A stretch of DNA of 64,000 nt from Lysobacter_L cavernae (GTDB lineage Bacteria; Pseudomonadota; Gammaproteobacteria; Xanthomonadales; Xanthomonadaceae), in NCBI RefSeq assembly GCF_042648505.1, contig NZ_JBHRXK010000001.1, forward strand, positions 806,001 through 870,000. The letters run 5' to 3'. How positions within the stretch are numbered: the stretch's first letter is position 1; each line of letters begins with the position of its first letter. The notes beneath the pieces were generated by a model. It saw only the letters and a list, made by a program, of their open reading frames with translations. It did not search any database and was not told the origin of the DNA. This document shows positions 30,801 through 40,400 of the stretch, in pieces. A program made the translations under genes and the position numbers.

Positions 30801-33029
30801 ACCCGGGACGCGACAGTCATCCGCACCACCTACACCTACGACCGCGACACCTTCCGCCTGATGCACCTGTATACGCGTCGGGGCGTGGACCCCGTGACGG
30901 CCCAAGGCGTGGCCTTTACCGACGACTGCGAGAACCCGAACCCACCGCCGGCCACTATCGCCGCGCCCGCGCAGCCGCCAGCAGACAAGGGCTGCGGCCT
31001 GCAGAACCTGCACTACACCTACGACCCCGCTGGCAACATTACGCATATCCGCGACGACGCTCAGCAGAGCATCTACTTCCGGAACCAGCGCGTCGAGCCG
31101 AGCAACGATTACGTCTACGACGCGCTCTACCGGCTGATCCAGGCCGACGGCCGCGAGCATTTGGGCCAGGCGACCGGCGGTGAACGCCTGCCGCCCACTA
31201 CCCCAGACGGGTTCAACGCCTTCCACACGCGGCTCGACCACCCCGGCGACGGCAACGCCATGGGCACCTACACCGAGCGTTACGTGTATGACGCCGTCGG
31301 CAACTTCCTGCAGATGCAGCACCGTGGCAGCGACCTGGCGCATCCGGGCTGGACCCGCACCTACATCTACGTGGAAGCCAGCCTGACCGAGCCTGGTAAG
31401 CAGAGCAACCGTTTGACCAGCACGCAGGTGGGCACTGGCGCTGCGGCCGTATCCGAAACCTATTTGCACGATGCCCACGGCAACATGCTGCGCATGCCCC
31501 ATCTGGGCGGCGGTGGTGCAGGGCCGAACATGCACTGGGACTACAAGGACCAGTTGCGCCAGGTCGACAAAGGTGGCGGTGGCGCGGCCTTCTATGTCTA
31601 CGATGCCTCAGGCCAGCGTGTGCGCAAGGTGTGGGAGAAGGCGCCGGGCCTCACCGAAGAGCGCATCTACTTCGACGGCTTCGAGATTTTCCGCACGCAT
31701 GGCGGCCCCATTGGCACGAACACGGCCACGCTGGAGCGCGAGACGCTGCATTTGATGGACGACAAGCAGCGCATCGCCCTGGTGGAGACGCGCACGCTCG
31801 ACACCGCACGCGACGACCAGGCGCCGCGGCAAATGATCCGCTACCAGTTCGGCAACCACCTCGGATCGGCGAGCTTGGAGTTGGATGAGCAGGCGCAGAT
31901 CATTTCCTACGAGGAATACGCGCCCTACGGCAGCTCGACCTATCAGGCGGTTCGCAGCCAAACGGAGACGGCGAAACGGTATCGCTATACAGGGATGGAA
32001 CGAGATGAAGAAAGTGGGCTATATGGCCACGGAGCTAGATATCAAGCACCTTGGCTCGGCCGGTGGCTGTCATGCGATCCAGCACATCTAATCGGCCTGC
32101 CGAAGAGCAAGGAATCGGCTGCAAGCGAGGAAGCCACAGATCAGAAGGATCAAGAATCAGAAAGCCTTAGCAATGAGGAACGCATTTGCCTATACAGGTT
32201 GAACAAATGCAATCCAATAAGCTTTATCGATCTCGATGGCGAAGATCCAATTTCGAAGGTGGCTCAGGCTGCTGGGCGAAGCCTGATAAGGAGGCTATTT
32301 AGCGAGCTGGGAGAGAAAGGGGCACGATTCGCCGCGAAGAGAGTGGCTGCGGCAGCATTGAAAGAATTGGCCGAGGGACTCGCACCCAAGGTTGAAAAGC
32401 ATATCTTGGAGCACGCCGAAGAGGTGGCTGCCAAGGCTGTGCACGGCGTCTTTAAGTCAGGCACAGCAAAGGAGGAGGTACTCGGCCTGATAAGGGATAC
32501 GGTAAAGACTGGCGGGAAAGCCGTCTTGAGCCAAACAGAAAGCGGCGCGTTCGCTTGGGTGTTCGAGAAGGAGTTCAAAGAAGGTGTTGGCAGTGCGGGG
32601 CAAAAGATTCTCCGGGTGGTTGTAGATAAAGAGGGAAAAGTTATCACTGCCTTCCCTGTTGATAGTCTGATTAAGCGCATGGCAATCCGGGGCCTCCAAG
32701 TATCGGCCCAGTTGGCCGCCATAGGTTTTGTCGCGGGCATCTATGAGCAAGAAGCTCAAGCAGCTGAAGCTGACACCACGGAGCGATACAAGCGGGTTGA
32801 GGAAAAAAAGAGCTGGATCGAAACAGCACTAGAGTGGGTCGTGCCATTAGGCTTGGCCGAGTCAAGTCCGATCGCGTTGGAGCCCAATTTCGGCAAGATC
32901 CAAGCGCGCACGGCCGATGCGCTCTCTAATGCAGAGAAGGAGTTCGGCAGGAGGTTGACTGCAGAAGAGGCGGCGACCATTAGCAACGAAATCTACAACA
33001 TTTGGGCGGACTCACGGCGGCGTGAATAG
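24855..33029 (+). CDS. TcB/TcC fusion: ABC (Tc) toxin cocoon with Rhs repeats and C-terminal toxin tail
   Basis: A 2724-aa fusion of insecticidal toxin complex subunits B and C. The N-terminal SpvB domain contains SMSVPIAVSPGRSGFGPQLS and FGFGWSLSLPAVTRK. FG-GAP/VCBS repeats of the TcB beta-propeller lie at about 490-720 (LVDLDGDGHADVLI, LADIDGSGTTDIIYL). The TcdB middle region and an Rhs/YD-repeat shell follow to about residue 2380. The Rhs core ends with GARYQAPWLGRWLSCDP, a close match to the TcC cleavage region. The last 320 residues are the variable tail that would be held in the cocoon and injected. The DNA from about 32090 to 33029 is clearly more AT-rich than the rest, a sign of tail swapping. 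A tail segment KILRVVVDKEGKVITAFPV recalls BECR/EndoU-type RNase toxins, but this is tentative. Confidence 0.95.
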   Translation: MAMDGQTASRKGAPPAAGNGATAPSQVTPPTLSLPKGGGAIRGIGEKFAANRVTGTGSMSVPIAVSPGRSGFGPQLSLSYDSGAGNSPFGFGWSLSLPAVTRKTDKGLPQYFDTADSDVFVLSGAEDLVPVYRQDPDGIWGAGHPGFQRDVDGFWIRDSSGHLVVHEDEFDGYRVRRFRPRTEGLFARIERWSKIGSPGDVHWRSISKDNVLTLYGYDANSRIADPLDASRIFSWLICESRDDKGNGVRYLYKQEDGTYQLRPGQVDPLKQAHQRNRGLAFDSQRTAQRYLQRVLYGNRKPLLDTQGQRPRYLSDLPYPPSDTSADWLFEVRFDYGELDEGNPTGLPEKPWLYRPDAFSSYRSGFEVRTCRRCERVLMLHHIPDQPAAPGRVAQPGYLGLVRSTEFTYDDEIDPNLATRAVYSFLKQVVQTGWKQEGGSTTRRSLPPVEFEYTEPIVQELVEEVDPASLENLPLGLDGSAYRWTDLHGEGIPGVLTEQAGAWFYKRNWSPIPTVLADGSEVVKAKLAPLEIVALKPNASLSAGAEILDLAGDGQPDVVLMEGPAPGLYEHDEAEGWQPFRPFTLRLNRDFRDPNLKLVDLDGDGHADVLITEDDAFVWHASLAEEGFGPARRVAQALDEEKGPRIVFADGTQSIYLADLSGDGLTDIVRIRNGEVCYWPNLGYGRFGAKVSMDNAPWFDNLDQFDHKRIRLADIDGSGTTDIIYLHRDGVCLYFNQSGNGWSQPHQLKVFPRIDDIVGIVPTDLLGNGTACLVWSSPLPGDARWPMRYVNLMGGQKPHLLIRTSNNLGAETRVHYAPSTKFYLQDKRDGKPWITRLPFPVHVVERVETFDQISRNRFVTRYAYHHGYFDGEEREFRGFGMVEQWDTEQFAVLAGGNVPADNVTAESHVPPVHTKTWFHTGVYLGRDRVSRHFEVEYFREPVFTVETARPLLLDDTTVPSSLVLEEEREACRALKGSMLRQEVYADDANHPGATQEQIERARRPYTVTEQNFTIRPLQARGSNRHAVFFIHASEALSYHYERNPTDPRIQHALTLEVDDYGNVLKQAAIGYGRRASPLSTQWDRDRQTTALLTYSENRLTNPIDSPDTHRNPLPCEAITFELTGYPITGPAGRYQASDFVEPDPAAPSRLRHKFTAPEVLYEAAASGNQRRRPIEWLRTLYRRDNLTGLLPLGELQPLALPGESYKLAFTPSLLTQVFQRPRQGQAPEPLLPDPAAVLSGQADNRGGYQQSQALKADGRFPAGDADDHWWIPSGRSFFSPNPADNAAAESTQARQHFYLLRRYRDPFDQDAFVDFDAHDLLMVETRDALNNRVTVDTNDYRVLQPRLVSDPNRNRTEVTFGTLGMVVGTAVMGKPLPASAEGDSLAGFVTDLTQAQLDGFFDAADPHATAAALLNGATTRIIYDFDRFRRTQQANPNAPEKWQPVCAATLARETHLNAPLPPQGLKIQISFSYSDGFGREIQKKIQAEPGPVPQRDANGKIIVDADGQPVMTPHDVSPRWVGSGWTVFNNKGKPVRQYEPFFTNIHRFELDVHIGVSPVLFYDPAERVVATLHPNHTYEKMVFDPWQQTTYDVNDTCAARNAQTGDPRNDPDIGGYVREYFKAQPATWQTWHARRIGNALGTDERNAAERAAAHADTPTTAHFDALGRPFLTVARNRAVCPSHDLNGTEESFATRVELDIEGNQRTVRDAIQQAGDPLGRIVMRYAYDMLGNRIHQISMEAGARWMLNDVAGKPIRAWDNRGHNFTTKYDALRRPVEQTVRGTFSHADPLKPNSDPRTLSRDILVDRIEYGEPPLNATPAEETETQRLNLRTRIYRHFDSAGVATNARLDASGNLTEAYDFKGNLLRSTRQLISDYTAIPDWLLNPQLDAETFEGSTRYDALNRPIQSIAPHSSQTRPGHPNKFNVIQPVFNEANLLERVDVWLERAAEPAGLLDSAADAPSPVGVVDIDYDAKGQRTLIDYKTRDATVIRTTYTYDRDTFRLMHLYTRRGVDPVTAQGVAFTDDCENPNPPPATIAAPAQPPADKGCGLQNLHYTYDPAGNITHIRDDAQQSIYFRNQRVEPSNDYVYDALYRLIQADGREHLGQATGGERLPPTTPDGFNAFHTRLDHPGDGNAMGTYTERYVYDAVGNFLQMQHRGSDLAHPGWTRTYIYVEASLTEPGKQSNRLTSTQVGTGAAAVSETYLHDAHGNMLRMPHLGGGGAGPNMHWDYKDQLRQVDKGGGGAAFYVYDASGQRVRKVWEKAPGLTEERIYFDGFEIFRTHGGPIGTNTATLERETLHLMDDKQRIALVETRTLDTARDDQAPRQMIRYQFGNHLGSASLELDEQAQIISYEEYAPYGSSTYQAVRSQTETAKRYRYTGMERDEESGLYGHGARYQAPWLGRWLSCDPAHLIGLPKSKESAASEEATDQKDQESESLSNEERICLYRLNKCNPISFIDLDGEDPISKVAQAAGRSLIRRLFSELGEKGARFAAKRVAAAALKELAEGLAPKVEKHILEHAEEVAAKAVHGVFKSGTAKEEVLGLIRDTVKTGGKAVLSQTESGAFAWVFEKEFKEGVGSAGQKILRVVVDKEGKVITAFPVDSLIKRMAIRGLQVSAQLAAIGFVAGIYEQEAQAAEADTTERYKRVEEKKSWIETALEWVVPLGLAESSPIALEPNFGKIQARTADALSNAEKEFGRRLTAEEAATISNEIYNIWADSRRRE

Positions 33030-33191
33030 CGTGGAGCTGGTAGCCCAAGGTTTGTTCTACAACTGGGCACGGTGCGCCGCATGCTGCCTTGGTTTGCCCG
33101 AACACTCACTTGGCGGATGTGGGAAAGACCACGAATGTGAACGACGGCAAATAACACCGGCATGACCATTGAGCGATAACGAAGGCAGGAG

Positions 33192-34349
33192 ATGAACTTC
33201 GACCCCCAGAAATTCTTTATCGGCCTAATGGACTTCTTCTCCATCCTGCTGCCGGGTGCGTTGCTCACCTGGCTGCTGATGGGCGAGGTGGGCCCGGTCG
33301 TGCTGGGGGCTCGCTATGCCAAGCTCGACGGGGCCCAAGCCTGGGCCGCCTTCCTGTTCGCAAGCTACCTGCTCGGCCATCTTGTCTTCATGCTGGGCTC
33401 CTGGCTGGACGAGCTTTACGACTGGGCGCGTAACAGGACCCTGAACAAACAGATCAAGCGCCTCGCCAACCGCGGCCAGTTGCTCCGTTGGCCCGTCCGC
33501 GCTCTGATCTGGCTGGCGTTCAAGCACGAACGGAACCTAGCCGTCGATGCCGCTACCCGGATCAGGCGGCAATCGCTCGCTCCCCTGCGGGCCGAGGAGT
33601 CGATCAACACATTCAAATGGTGCAAGACACTGCTCAACGTCGAGAGCCAGATCAGCCTGGCGGTCGTGCAGCGTTTCGAAGCGGACTCAAAGTTCTTCCG
33701 CTGTTTCGTTATCGTGCTGTTGATCCTGCTCGCGATGTGGCTCCTGCACTTGTCCAGCATCTGGCATTGGCATCGAACATGGCCAGCTTGGGGAATAGTC
33801 GTCCTGCTGGCCCTACTGGCGCTGGCGCTGTGGCGATACATGGAGCAGCGACACAAGGCGACCAATTACGCCTACTGGTCGGTAATCACGCTGACGGCCA
33901 GGGATGGCAAGTTCGCCTTCGACAAGACCGCCTGCGCGGTCACGGGTCCTACGCACGCCGGCGGTGTCGTCTTCAGAATCCGCCGCAACATCGCCGAGTA
34001 CCTGCTCGTCGAAGCCACTAAAGATCCGGCCCAGTGGGTACTGCCCAAGGGGCATGTTGAAGAAGGCGAACGGCACCGCGAAGCTGCCGTGCGTGAGGTA
34101 TACGAGGAGACTGGCGCCTGGGCATGTATCGTCACCGAATTGGGCGACGCGACCTGGTTGGTTGATGGCTCTGCGGTCACGACACGCTTCTTCCTGATGA
34201 AAGCGATTGGCCACGGGTTGCGCCAGGAACCCGATCGGCAGCACGTCTGGCTTTCGCTGCGCGACGCCGTAGCGCGTGCAAGCCACGTTGAAACCCGCGA
34301 ACTTCTGTTGAGCGCCGAACGGCGCCGCGCGAGTGCGATCGGAAAGTAG
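33192..34349 (+). CDS. Four-helix membrane protein fused to a Nudix hydrolase domain
   Basis: A 385-aa protein with hydrophobic helices near residues 10-33, 48-70, 172-193 and 198-215. A C-terminal Nudix domain follows. The Nudix box GX5EX7REUXEEXGU is matched at every fixed position from about residue 286 (begins GHVEEGE, ends REVYEETGA), so hydrolase activity is expected; the substrate (NDP-sugar, dinucleotide or capped nucleotide) is unknown. GGAGATGAAC surrounds the start. It lies between the TcB/C and TcA genes in the same direction, an unusual position for such a protein. It could protect the producer from the toxin tail, modify a nucleotide signal or serve export; none is shown by sequence. 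Confidence 0.9.
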   Translation: MNFDPQKFFIGLMDFFSILLPGALLTWLLMGEVGPVVLGARYAKLDGAQAWAAFLFASYLLGHLVFMLGSWLDELYDWARNRTLNKQIKRLANRGQLLRWPVRALIWLAFKHERNLAVDAATRIRRQSLAPLRAEESINTFKWCKTLLNVESQISLAVVQRFEADSKFFRCFVIVLLILLAMWLLHLSSIWHWHRTWPAWGIVVLLALLALALWRYMEQRHKATNYAYWSVITLTARDGKFAFDKTACAVTGPTHAGGVVFRIRRNIAEYLLVEATKDPAQWVLPKGHVEEGERHREAAVREVYEETGAWACIVTELGDATWLVDGSAVTTRFFLMKAIGHGLRQEPDRQHVWLSLRDAVARASHVETRELLLSAERRRASAIGK

Positions 34350-34411
34350 TCGTCGCACACGCTTTGTGATCTGCCATGGCTTCATGAATCCGATTGGCCA
34401 AGGAAGCAACG

Positions 34412-37400
34412 ATGAATACACGCAGCGATCAGCCCCGCGTCCTGACCCTCCGCACGCAGGGCAGTGATGTCAGCCAAGTGCAAGGCCAACTCCTCGACGG
34501 GGGTGCCCAGATCGCCACCGACGAACTCGCGGCCGCGATGTTCGGGTTCAGCACTCGCGAGGCAGTGCTCGCATTCCAGAAGCGCGTCCACCTTCCCTCG
34601 ACCGGGACGGTGGACGAGACCACGGCCGATGCTTTGCGACGACACGGTGCGGAGAAGATCGGCTACCGCGCGCTGGGAACGGTCCGCCATCCCAATGGGC
34701 TCCCGGCCAACGGTTTGACGGTGCGTGCCTTCGACAAGGACATTCGACGGGATCAGCCACTGGGCGAGGCGTCCGTGGACGAGCGCGGCTTTTACCAGAT
34801 CACCTACGCCCAGAAGCAGTTCGCCCGGGCCGAAAAGGGACAGGCCGACCTGCTGATGCGCGTCTACGAGGGGGAGCGCCTGCTGCACGACACGCCGATC
34901 GAGCATGTCGTGTTCAACGCGCCTGCCACCACGGTCATTGACATCGACCTGGCAGAGGGCGATACGCGCCTGTCCACCCAGTACGAGACCATCCTCGCCG
35001 TCGTCTCGCCACTGCTCGGCAAGGACCTTCGGCTCGACGCGCTGCACGAAGACGAGAAGCACCGCGACATCACGTTCCTGGCAGGCGAAACCGGCCTGCC
35101 GCGGCATAGGCTCTCGCATTTCGCCGTGGCTCAGAAGCTGGCCAGCGGCAAGGACATCCCGGCCGAGTTCTTCTACGCGCTGTTCGCGCTGGATGTCCTG
35201 CTGAAAGTCGGCCTCGACGGCGCCGCCGGGGTGAGATTCGACATCACCCTGGCCACCGACCGCGATGCGCTCTACTACGACATCGTCCTGTTGCCGCAAA
35301 AAACCCTGCGCGCCGCGATCCGGCGAGCCGTCAAGCAGCACGTGGTCAGTGGCGCCGTGCTCGAGCACTTCGACGCCATTGCCAAACAATTGGCCGGCGA
35401 CCTTCGTGAGGCCCGAGAGTGGGTTGCTTATCAGAAGCCCAGGATGCTGCTGCGCCAACTTGATCAGTTTCTGGCCGACGGCAAGCACGCGCAGGTACTC
35501 GAGATCTTGGAGCAGGACAGCTTCGGCAACCTTCCCGACCTGCTGCAGCGCCTGCAGGATGTCGCAACCTTCAAGGGACCGGACGATGCGGACCAGGCGA
35601 AGGCCAGTGCGGTGCTGGCCGATACCCTTGGCTACGATTACCAGATCATTGACGGCGTCATGAACGTCGTGGGAATCGAGCGACCGGAAGACATCAAGCA
35701 ACTGGCGAGATTGAATCGCCGGGAGTGGAGCGACCTCCTGAAAAGGACGGTAGAGTCACTCCAGGTCGGCGATGGCCCGATGCGCGAGGAACTGATCGAC
35801 CTGCACGCCTCCTCCATCGTCCGCAAGCTCGAGAAGCACTTCCCGACCACCGCCTTCAGCGCCCAGTTGGAGCGCGACAAAGGCGCGCTTCCTGGTCAGC
35901 GCAAGGCATTGCTTGGACTGTTGGCCGACCATCCCGACTTCGACCTCGCGATCGGTAACGTCGACCGCCTGCTGAAGGAGTACCCGGCGCACGCCAAGGC
36001 AAAGCAGGCGATCAAGGCCACGCAGCGCGTGTTCAAGGTGGCCCCCGTTTTCCGCCAGAGCAAAGCCTTGATGGACGCAGGCATGCGGTCGGCCGCCGAC
36101 ATACACGCGCTTGGCGAGGCGCGTTTCGTCAGGGAATTCGCCAAGCGCGGAGTGTTCACCCGCAAGCAGGCTCGCGAGGCGTTCGCCAAGGCCAGTGACA
36201 TCCACGTCGCCAGCGCGCTGCTGGCGGGTCAATTGCAGGCTGCGTCGGGCGCCATGCAGGTGACGGCACTCGGCGCACCAGCGGTACCGGCCAAGCTGGA
36301 GGCCGTGACCCGCGACTTCCCGAACATGAAGAGCTTGTTCCAGCGCGGAGACTACTGTGCGTGCAAGGAATGCCGCAACGTGCACAGCGCTGCCGCCTAT
36401 GTGGTCGACACCCTGCAGTTCCTGGGAAACCGCCTGGTGGTGGACACGGCCTCCGGCCCGGCGAGCGTCAAAGTTGCACGGGACGTGCTGTTCAAGAGGC
36501 GTCCCGACCTGGGCGACACCGACCTGGATTGCGACAACACCCACATCCCGGTGCCGTATATCGACGTTGTCTGCGAACTGCTGGAAGAAGCCGTCTCTCC
36601 CGACCCCGGATTCGTCTTCAACGGTGCACTGGCCACGGGCAAGGCACCGCCGGCCCTGCTGACCGCCTTGCAGACCAATGGCTTCTCCTTTACCGACAAG
36701 ACCGCCGTTTACGACCCCGATCTGGCCGGCGCCCGGGTCGTTCGAGACACGGGAATCACCTGCAAGCTGACGCCCGACGGCGCGGCCAATACCTGGCGGG
36801 TCCGGCAGCTGCGGCAGACCCACGGCAAGGAGGCGGAATTGGCGGCGGCGCCGCAGTACCTCAACGCGGGCGCGTACGCCGCCCTCGCGGGAGCGAAGCT
36901 CTCCTTCGCTCTGCCCTTCGATCTGCCCCATCAGGAAGCACGCAGGTACTTCGCCCAGTTCGACGTGGCACGGGCAGACCTGATGAAGGCGCTGCGCATC
37001 GGCACCGGGCCACTGGACCATCAGATCGCAGCGGAGGCTTTGGGCCTGAGCGAAGCCCAGCGTCAACTGATCGTTGCGGCCGACCCGGGCAACCAGGCGG
37101 TCTACTGGAACACCGGCGCCACACCTGCCAAGGACGCCATGAAGGTGGTGGACCGCTTCATCACCCAGGCGGGCATCGACTACATCACGCTCCAGCAGAT
37201 GCTCCAGTGCGCGTGGATCAATCCCGCGGACACGATGTTCATACGTCACCTGGACAACACCTGTGACTTGGCGAAGAAGGAGATCCAAAACCTCGACGAT
37301 GCCGCGCTCGACAGGTTCCACCGTTTCATTCGCCTGAAGACTAGGACCGGCTGGATGTGCGCCGACCTGGATCGGGCCATTCGAGCCCCCCATCTGGGCA

Positions 37401-40400
37401 ACGGCATCCTCGACGATAGGTGCCTGGAGTGCATTTGGCGGATCGAGAAGCTGCGGGCCAAGCTAGGTCTCGCGCCAGACGAGATCTGCACGTTCTACGC
37501 GACCCTTCCGACTGAAGGCGAGGCGCCGCGTTACGCCAAGGTGTTCCTCAACCGCGCCGCGAATGGCGTACTGGAAGAGGATTTCCAGCTCGATACCGTT
37601 CGCCGGAGCGAGCAGGATGAAGCGAATGTCCCCGGTTCGGGCAAGAAGTTGGCAGCCTACAAGAACTATCTGGCGCTCTGCCTTGGAACGTCGGCCGAGG
37701 AAGTGGGTCACCTCCTCGATGCGATGGGTGTTGCCGCCATCCTCAGCGAAGCGAACATCGCCGCGGTGTACTCGCGCAACCTGCTGGCACGCATGCTTCA
37801 CCTGAAGCCCTCCGAGCTGCTCATCCTCGAGTCCTTGACGGCCATCGACGCGCTGCTGTCGCCCGTCGACACCCTGCGACTGGTCAGGAAGCTCGAAAAA
37901 GTCCGCGAGTCGGGCATCCCGCTCTCCGACCTCCAGTACCTGCTGACGCACGAAGCCGATGATCTCAAAGTCCGCGAGCTCGATGATGCGGCCATCGCAG
38001 CGATCCTGGCTGCTGTCCAGACCGGCTACCAGCGTGCGTTTGCAGACAATCGTTCGCCCTTCTCGGCCAGCGCCAGCGCTGACGAAAACAAGGTGGCGCT
38101 CGCCGCCCTTCTCGCCAAGCTACCGGGGATCGGCGCGGATGACCTCGCTCGCTTCCAGGCACTCGTCGACGACGCCTGGCCCGTCCCGGGCATTACGCCG
38201 GCGCAATTCATCGACCAGAAGTTGTCGGCGTTGATAGACACTACGCCGATCAAGGCAGCCGCAGCTGCCATGGCATTGGCACCGGCGCCAAAGGAAGTCC
38301 AACGCAGTGCACTGATTCGTTCGATTATCGATGCCTTGGCGCGTTCGTTCTACGTGTCGGCAAAGAAAGAAGTGCTCGCTGCGGCGGTGGCCAAGGTATT
38401 CAAGTGGGAGGAGGATCTGACCGCTGTCGTGCTGCAGCAGGTCCGATTGAAGCAGCCTGTTGCCGCTGGCCAGCGCACCGTGCTGGACCTGCTAACCGAT
38501 GACGCATTGGTGGACACCATCCAGGTGCCGCCCGCGCCGCCCGCGATCACGCCCGCGGCGTTCGACCACCAGTACCGTGCTGTGCGATTGCTTCGAGCGA
38601 TGACGCCCTTGCTGGCCAGCCTCAAGCTGCCTGCGGAGAAGATCGGCTGGATGCTCGCCAACAACACCGCGTTGGGTTGGATGGCGCTGGATGACCTGCC
38701 ATATCAGGCGGGCATCGCCCCCGTGGCCTTCCAAGCCTGGGAGCGCTTGTCCGACGCCCTGCAACTGATCCGAGCCTATCCACCCGTCGCCAATTCCACC
38801 AACCCGGAGCAGCCGCTGACCCTGTACGCGCTGCTCGACCTCGTTCTCAAACCAGGCGCGGTCATCGCCGACGTGCTCGACTTGGGCGCGCGCCTAGCCG
38901 GGTGGGATCGACCGACGCTTGCCGCACTGGATACACACTTTGGCTTCTCGGCCGTGGACCTCAAGCTGTACCGCCTGCCGGCGACGTGGTTGAAGCTCGA
39001 ACGGGTGGTGACGTTGCTGCGCACGCTCGGTTTGGACGTGGCGTCCGGTGTCAGCGTGATCAAACCTCAACTGCTCGCGCCCGATGCCGATCGCATGCGG
39101 CTGGCGCTGAAGGCCCGTTATTCGGATGCTGAATGGCTCGGCGTGCTGCGCCGCGTGCATGATCCGCTTCGCCAACAGAAGCGCGATGCGCTGGTCGCCT
39201 TCTTGCTGGGCGCGAATCCGGACTTCAAGGACACCAACGACCTTTACGACTACTTCCTGATCGACGTCGAGATGTGCTCGTGCATGGCGACATCGCGGAT
39301 CGTCCAGGCCCATACCACCATCCAGTTGTTCGTGCAGCGCTGTCTGATGGGGCTGGAGCCAAGGAGCGTCGCCAATGTGAAGGAGGACGCCGGCTGGGAT
39401 CAGTGGAAATGGATGGCCAACTTCCGCGTCTGGGAAGCCAACAGAAAGATCTTCCTCTACCCGGAGAACTGGATCGAATCCGAACTTCGCGACGACAAGT
39501 CCGAACTCTTCATGCAGGTCGAGGACACACTCCAACAGAACGAACTCACCGACGAGACGGTGGATGCCGCGGTCGCGACCTACCTGGAGAAGCTCGACGA
39601 CATCGCACACATGGATGTCATGGCGACCCACTACCAGACCGACACCGCCAAGATGCACGTGTTCGCGCGGACCAAGGGTGGCGACCCAGCGGTCTACTAT
39701 TACCGGCAGTTCCAAAGTGAGCGCTATTGGACTCCTTGGGAGAAGGTCGACCTCGACATCACCGGCGATCACCTGCTGGCCTTCGACCGCAACAGTCGGC
39801 TGACGCTGGCGTGGCCGGTGTTCACCGAGGAAACCAATCCGGGGCAGAAGGCGCACATTCCTGGCCCGGGCGATATCCCGTCAGGCGGCAAGGATATCGA
39901 ACCCCCGACCAGCCATTGGAAGATCCAACTCGCGGTCAGTGAACGCTCGCGCGGCAAGTGGTCGCCGAAGAAGATCTCGAAGGGCGCGATCTACAGTCCA
40001 GCCAGCGATGGCTACTTCTATCAGCTGCCGGCGGCGCATACCTACAACTTCTTCGTTTGGGGCCTCGGCGCGGTCGGACAAGCCGTGTCGTGCGCGAACA
40101 CGGGCGGCGAAGGCTGGGTGGGATCGTTTGCGCTCACCGGCTGCAAGGGCTATCCGGAGCCGCAGGCTGGCGGCTCGGGTTTCCCGGTGAGTTTCCTGCC
40201 GCAATTCAAGGACAGTGAGTTGCAGGCCGAGCGCTTTGCTGAACTCGACAAGCTCGCCCCGGACGACTTGGCCATCCGCACCGTATTCAATATGGGAGCA
40301 TTCGACACCATCACCGGCAACACGCCGGGAATGTTCAAGATCACCTATCCGATGCAGATGTCGCTCATCGACTGGATATTGCTCGGACTCCAGTTGTATC

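Noticed and set aside
29040..31535. 831-codon open frame on the minus strand
   Set aside because: Antisense to the Rhs part of the TcB/TcC gene, where regular repeats keep the opposite frame open. Val/Gly-rich with no recognisable domain.
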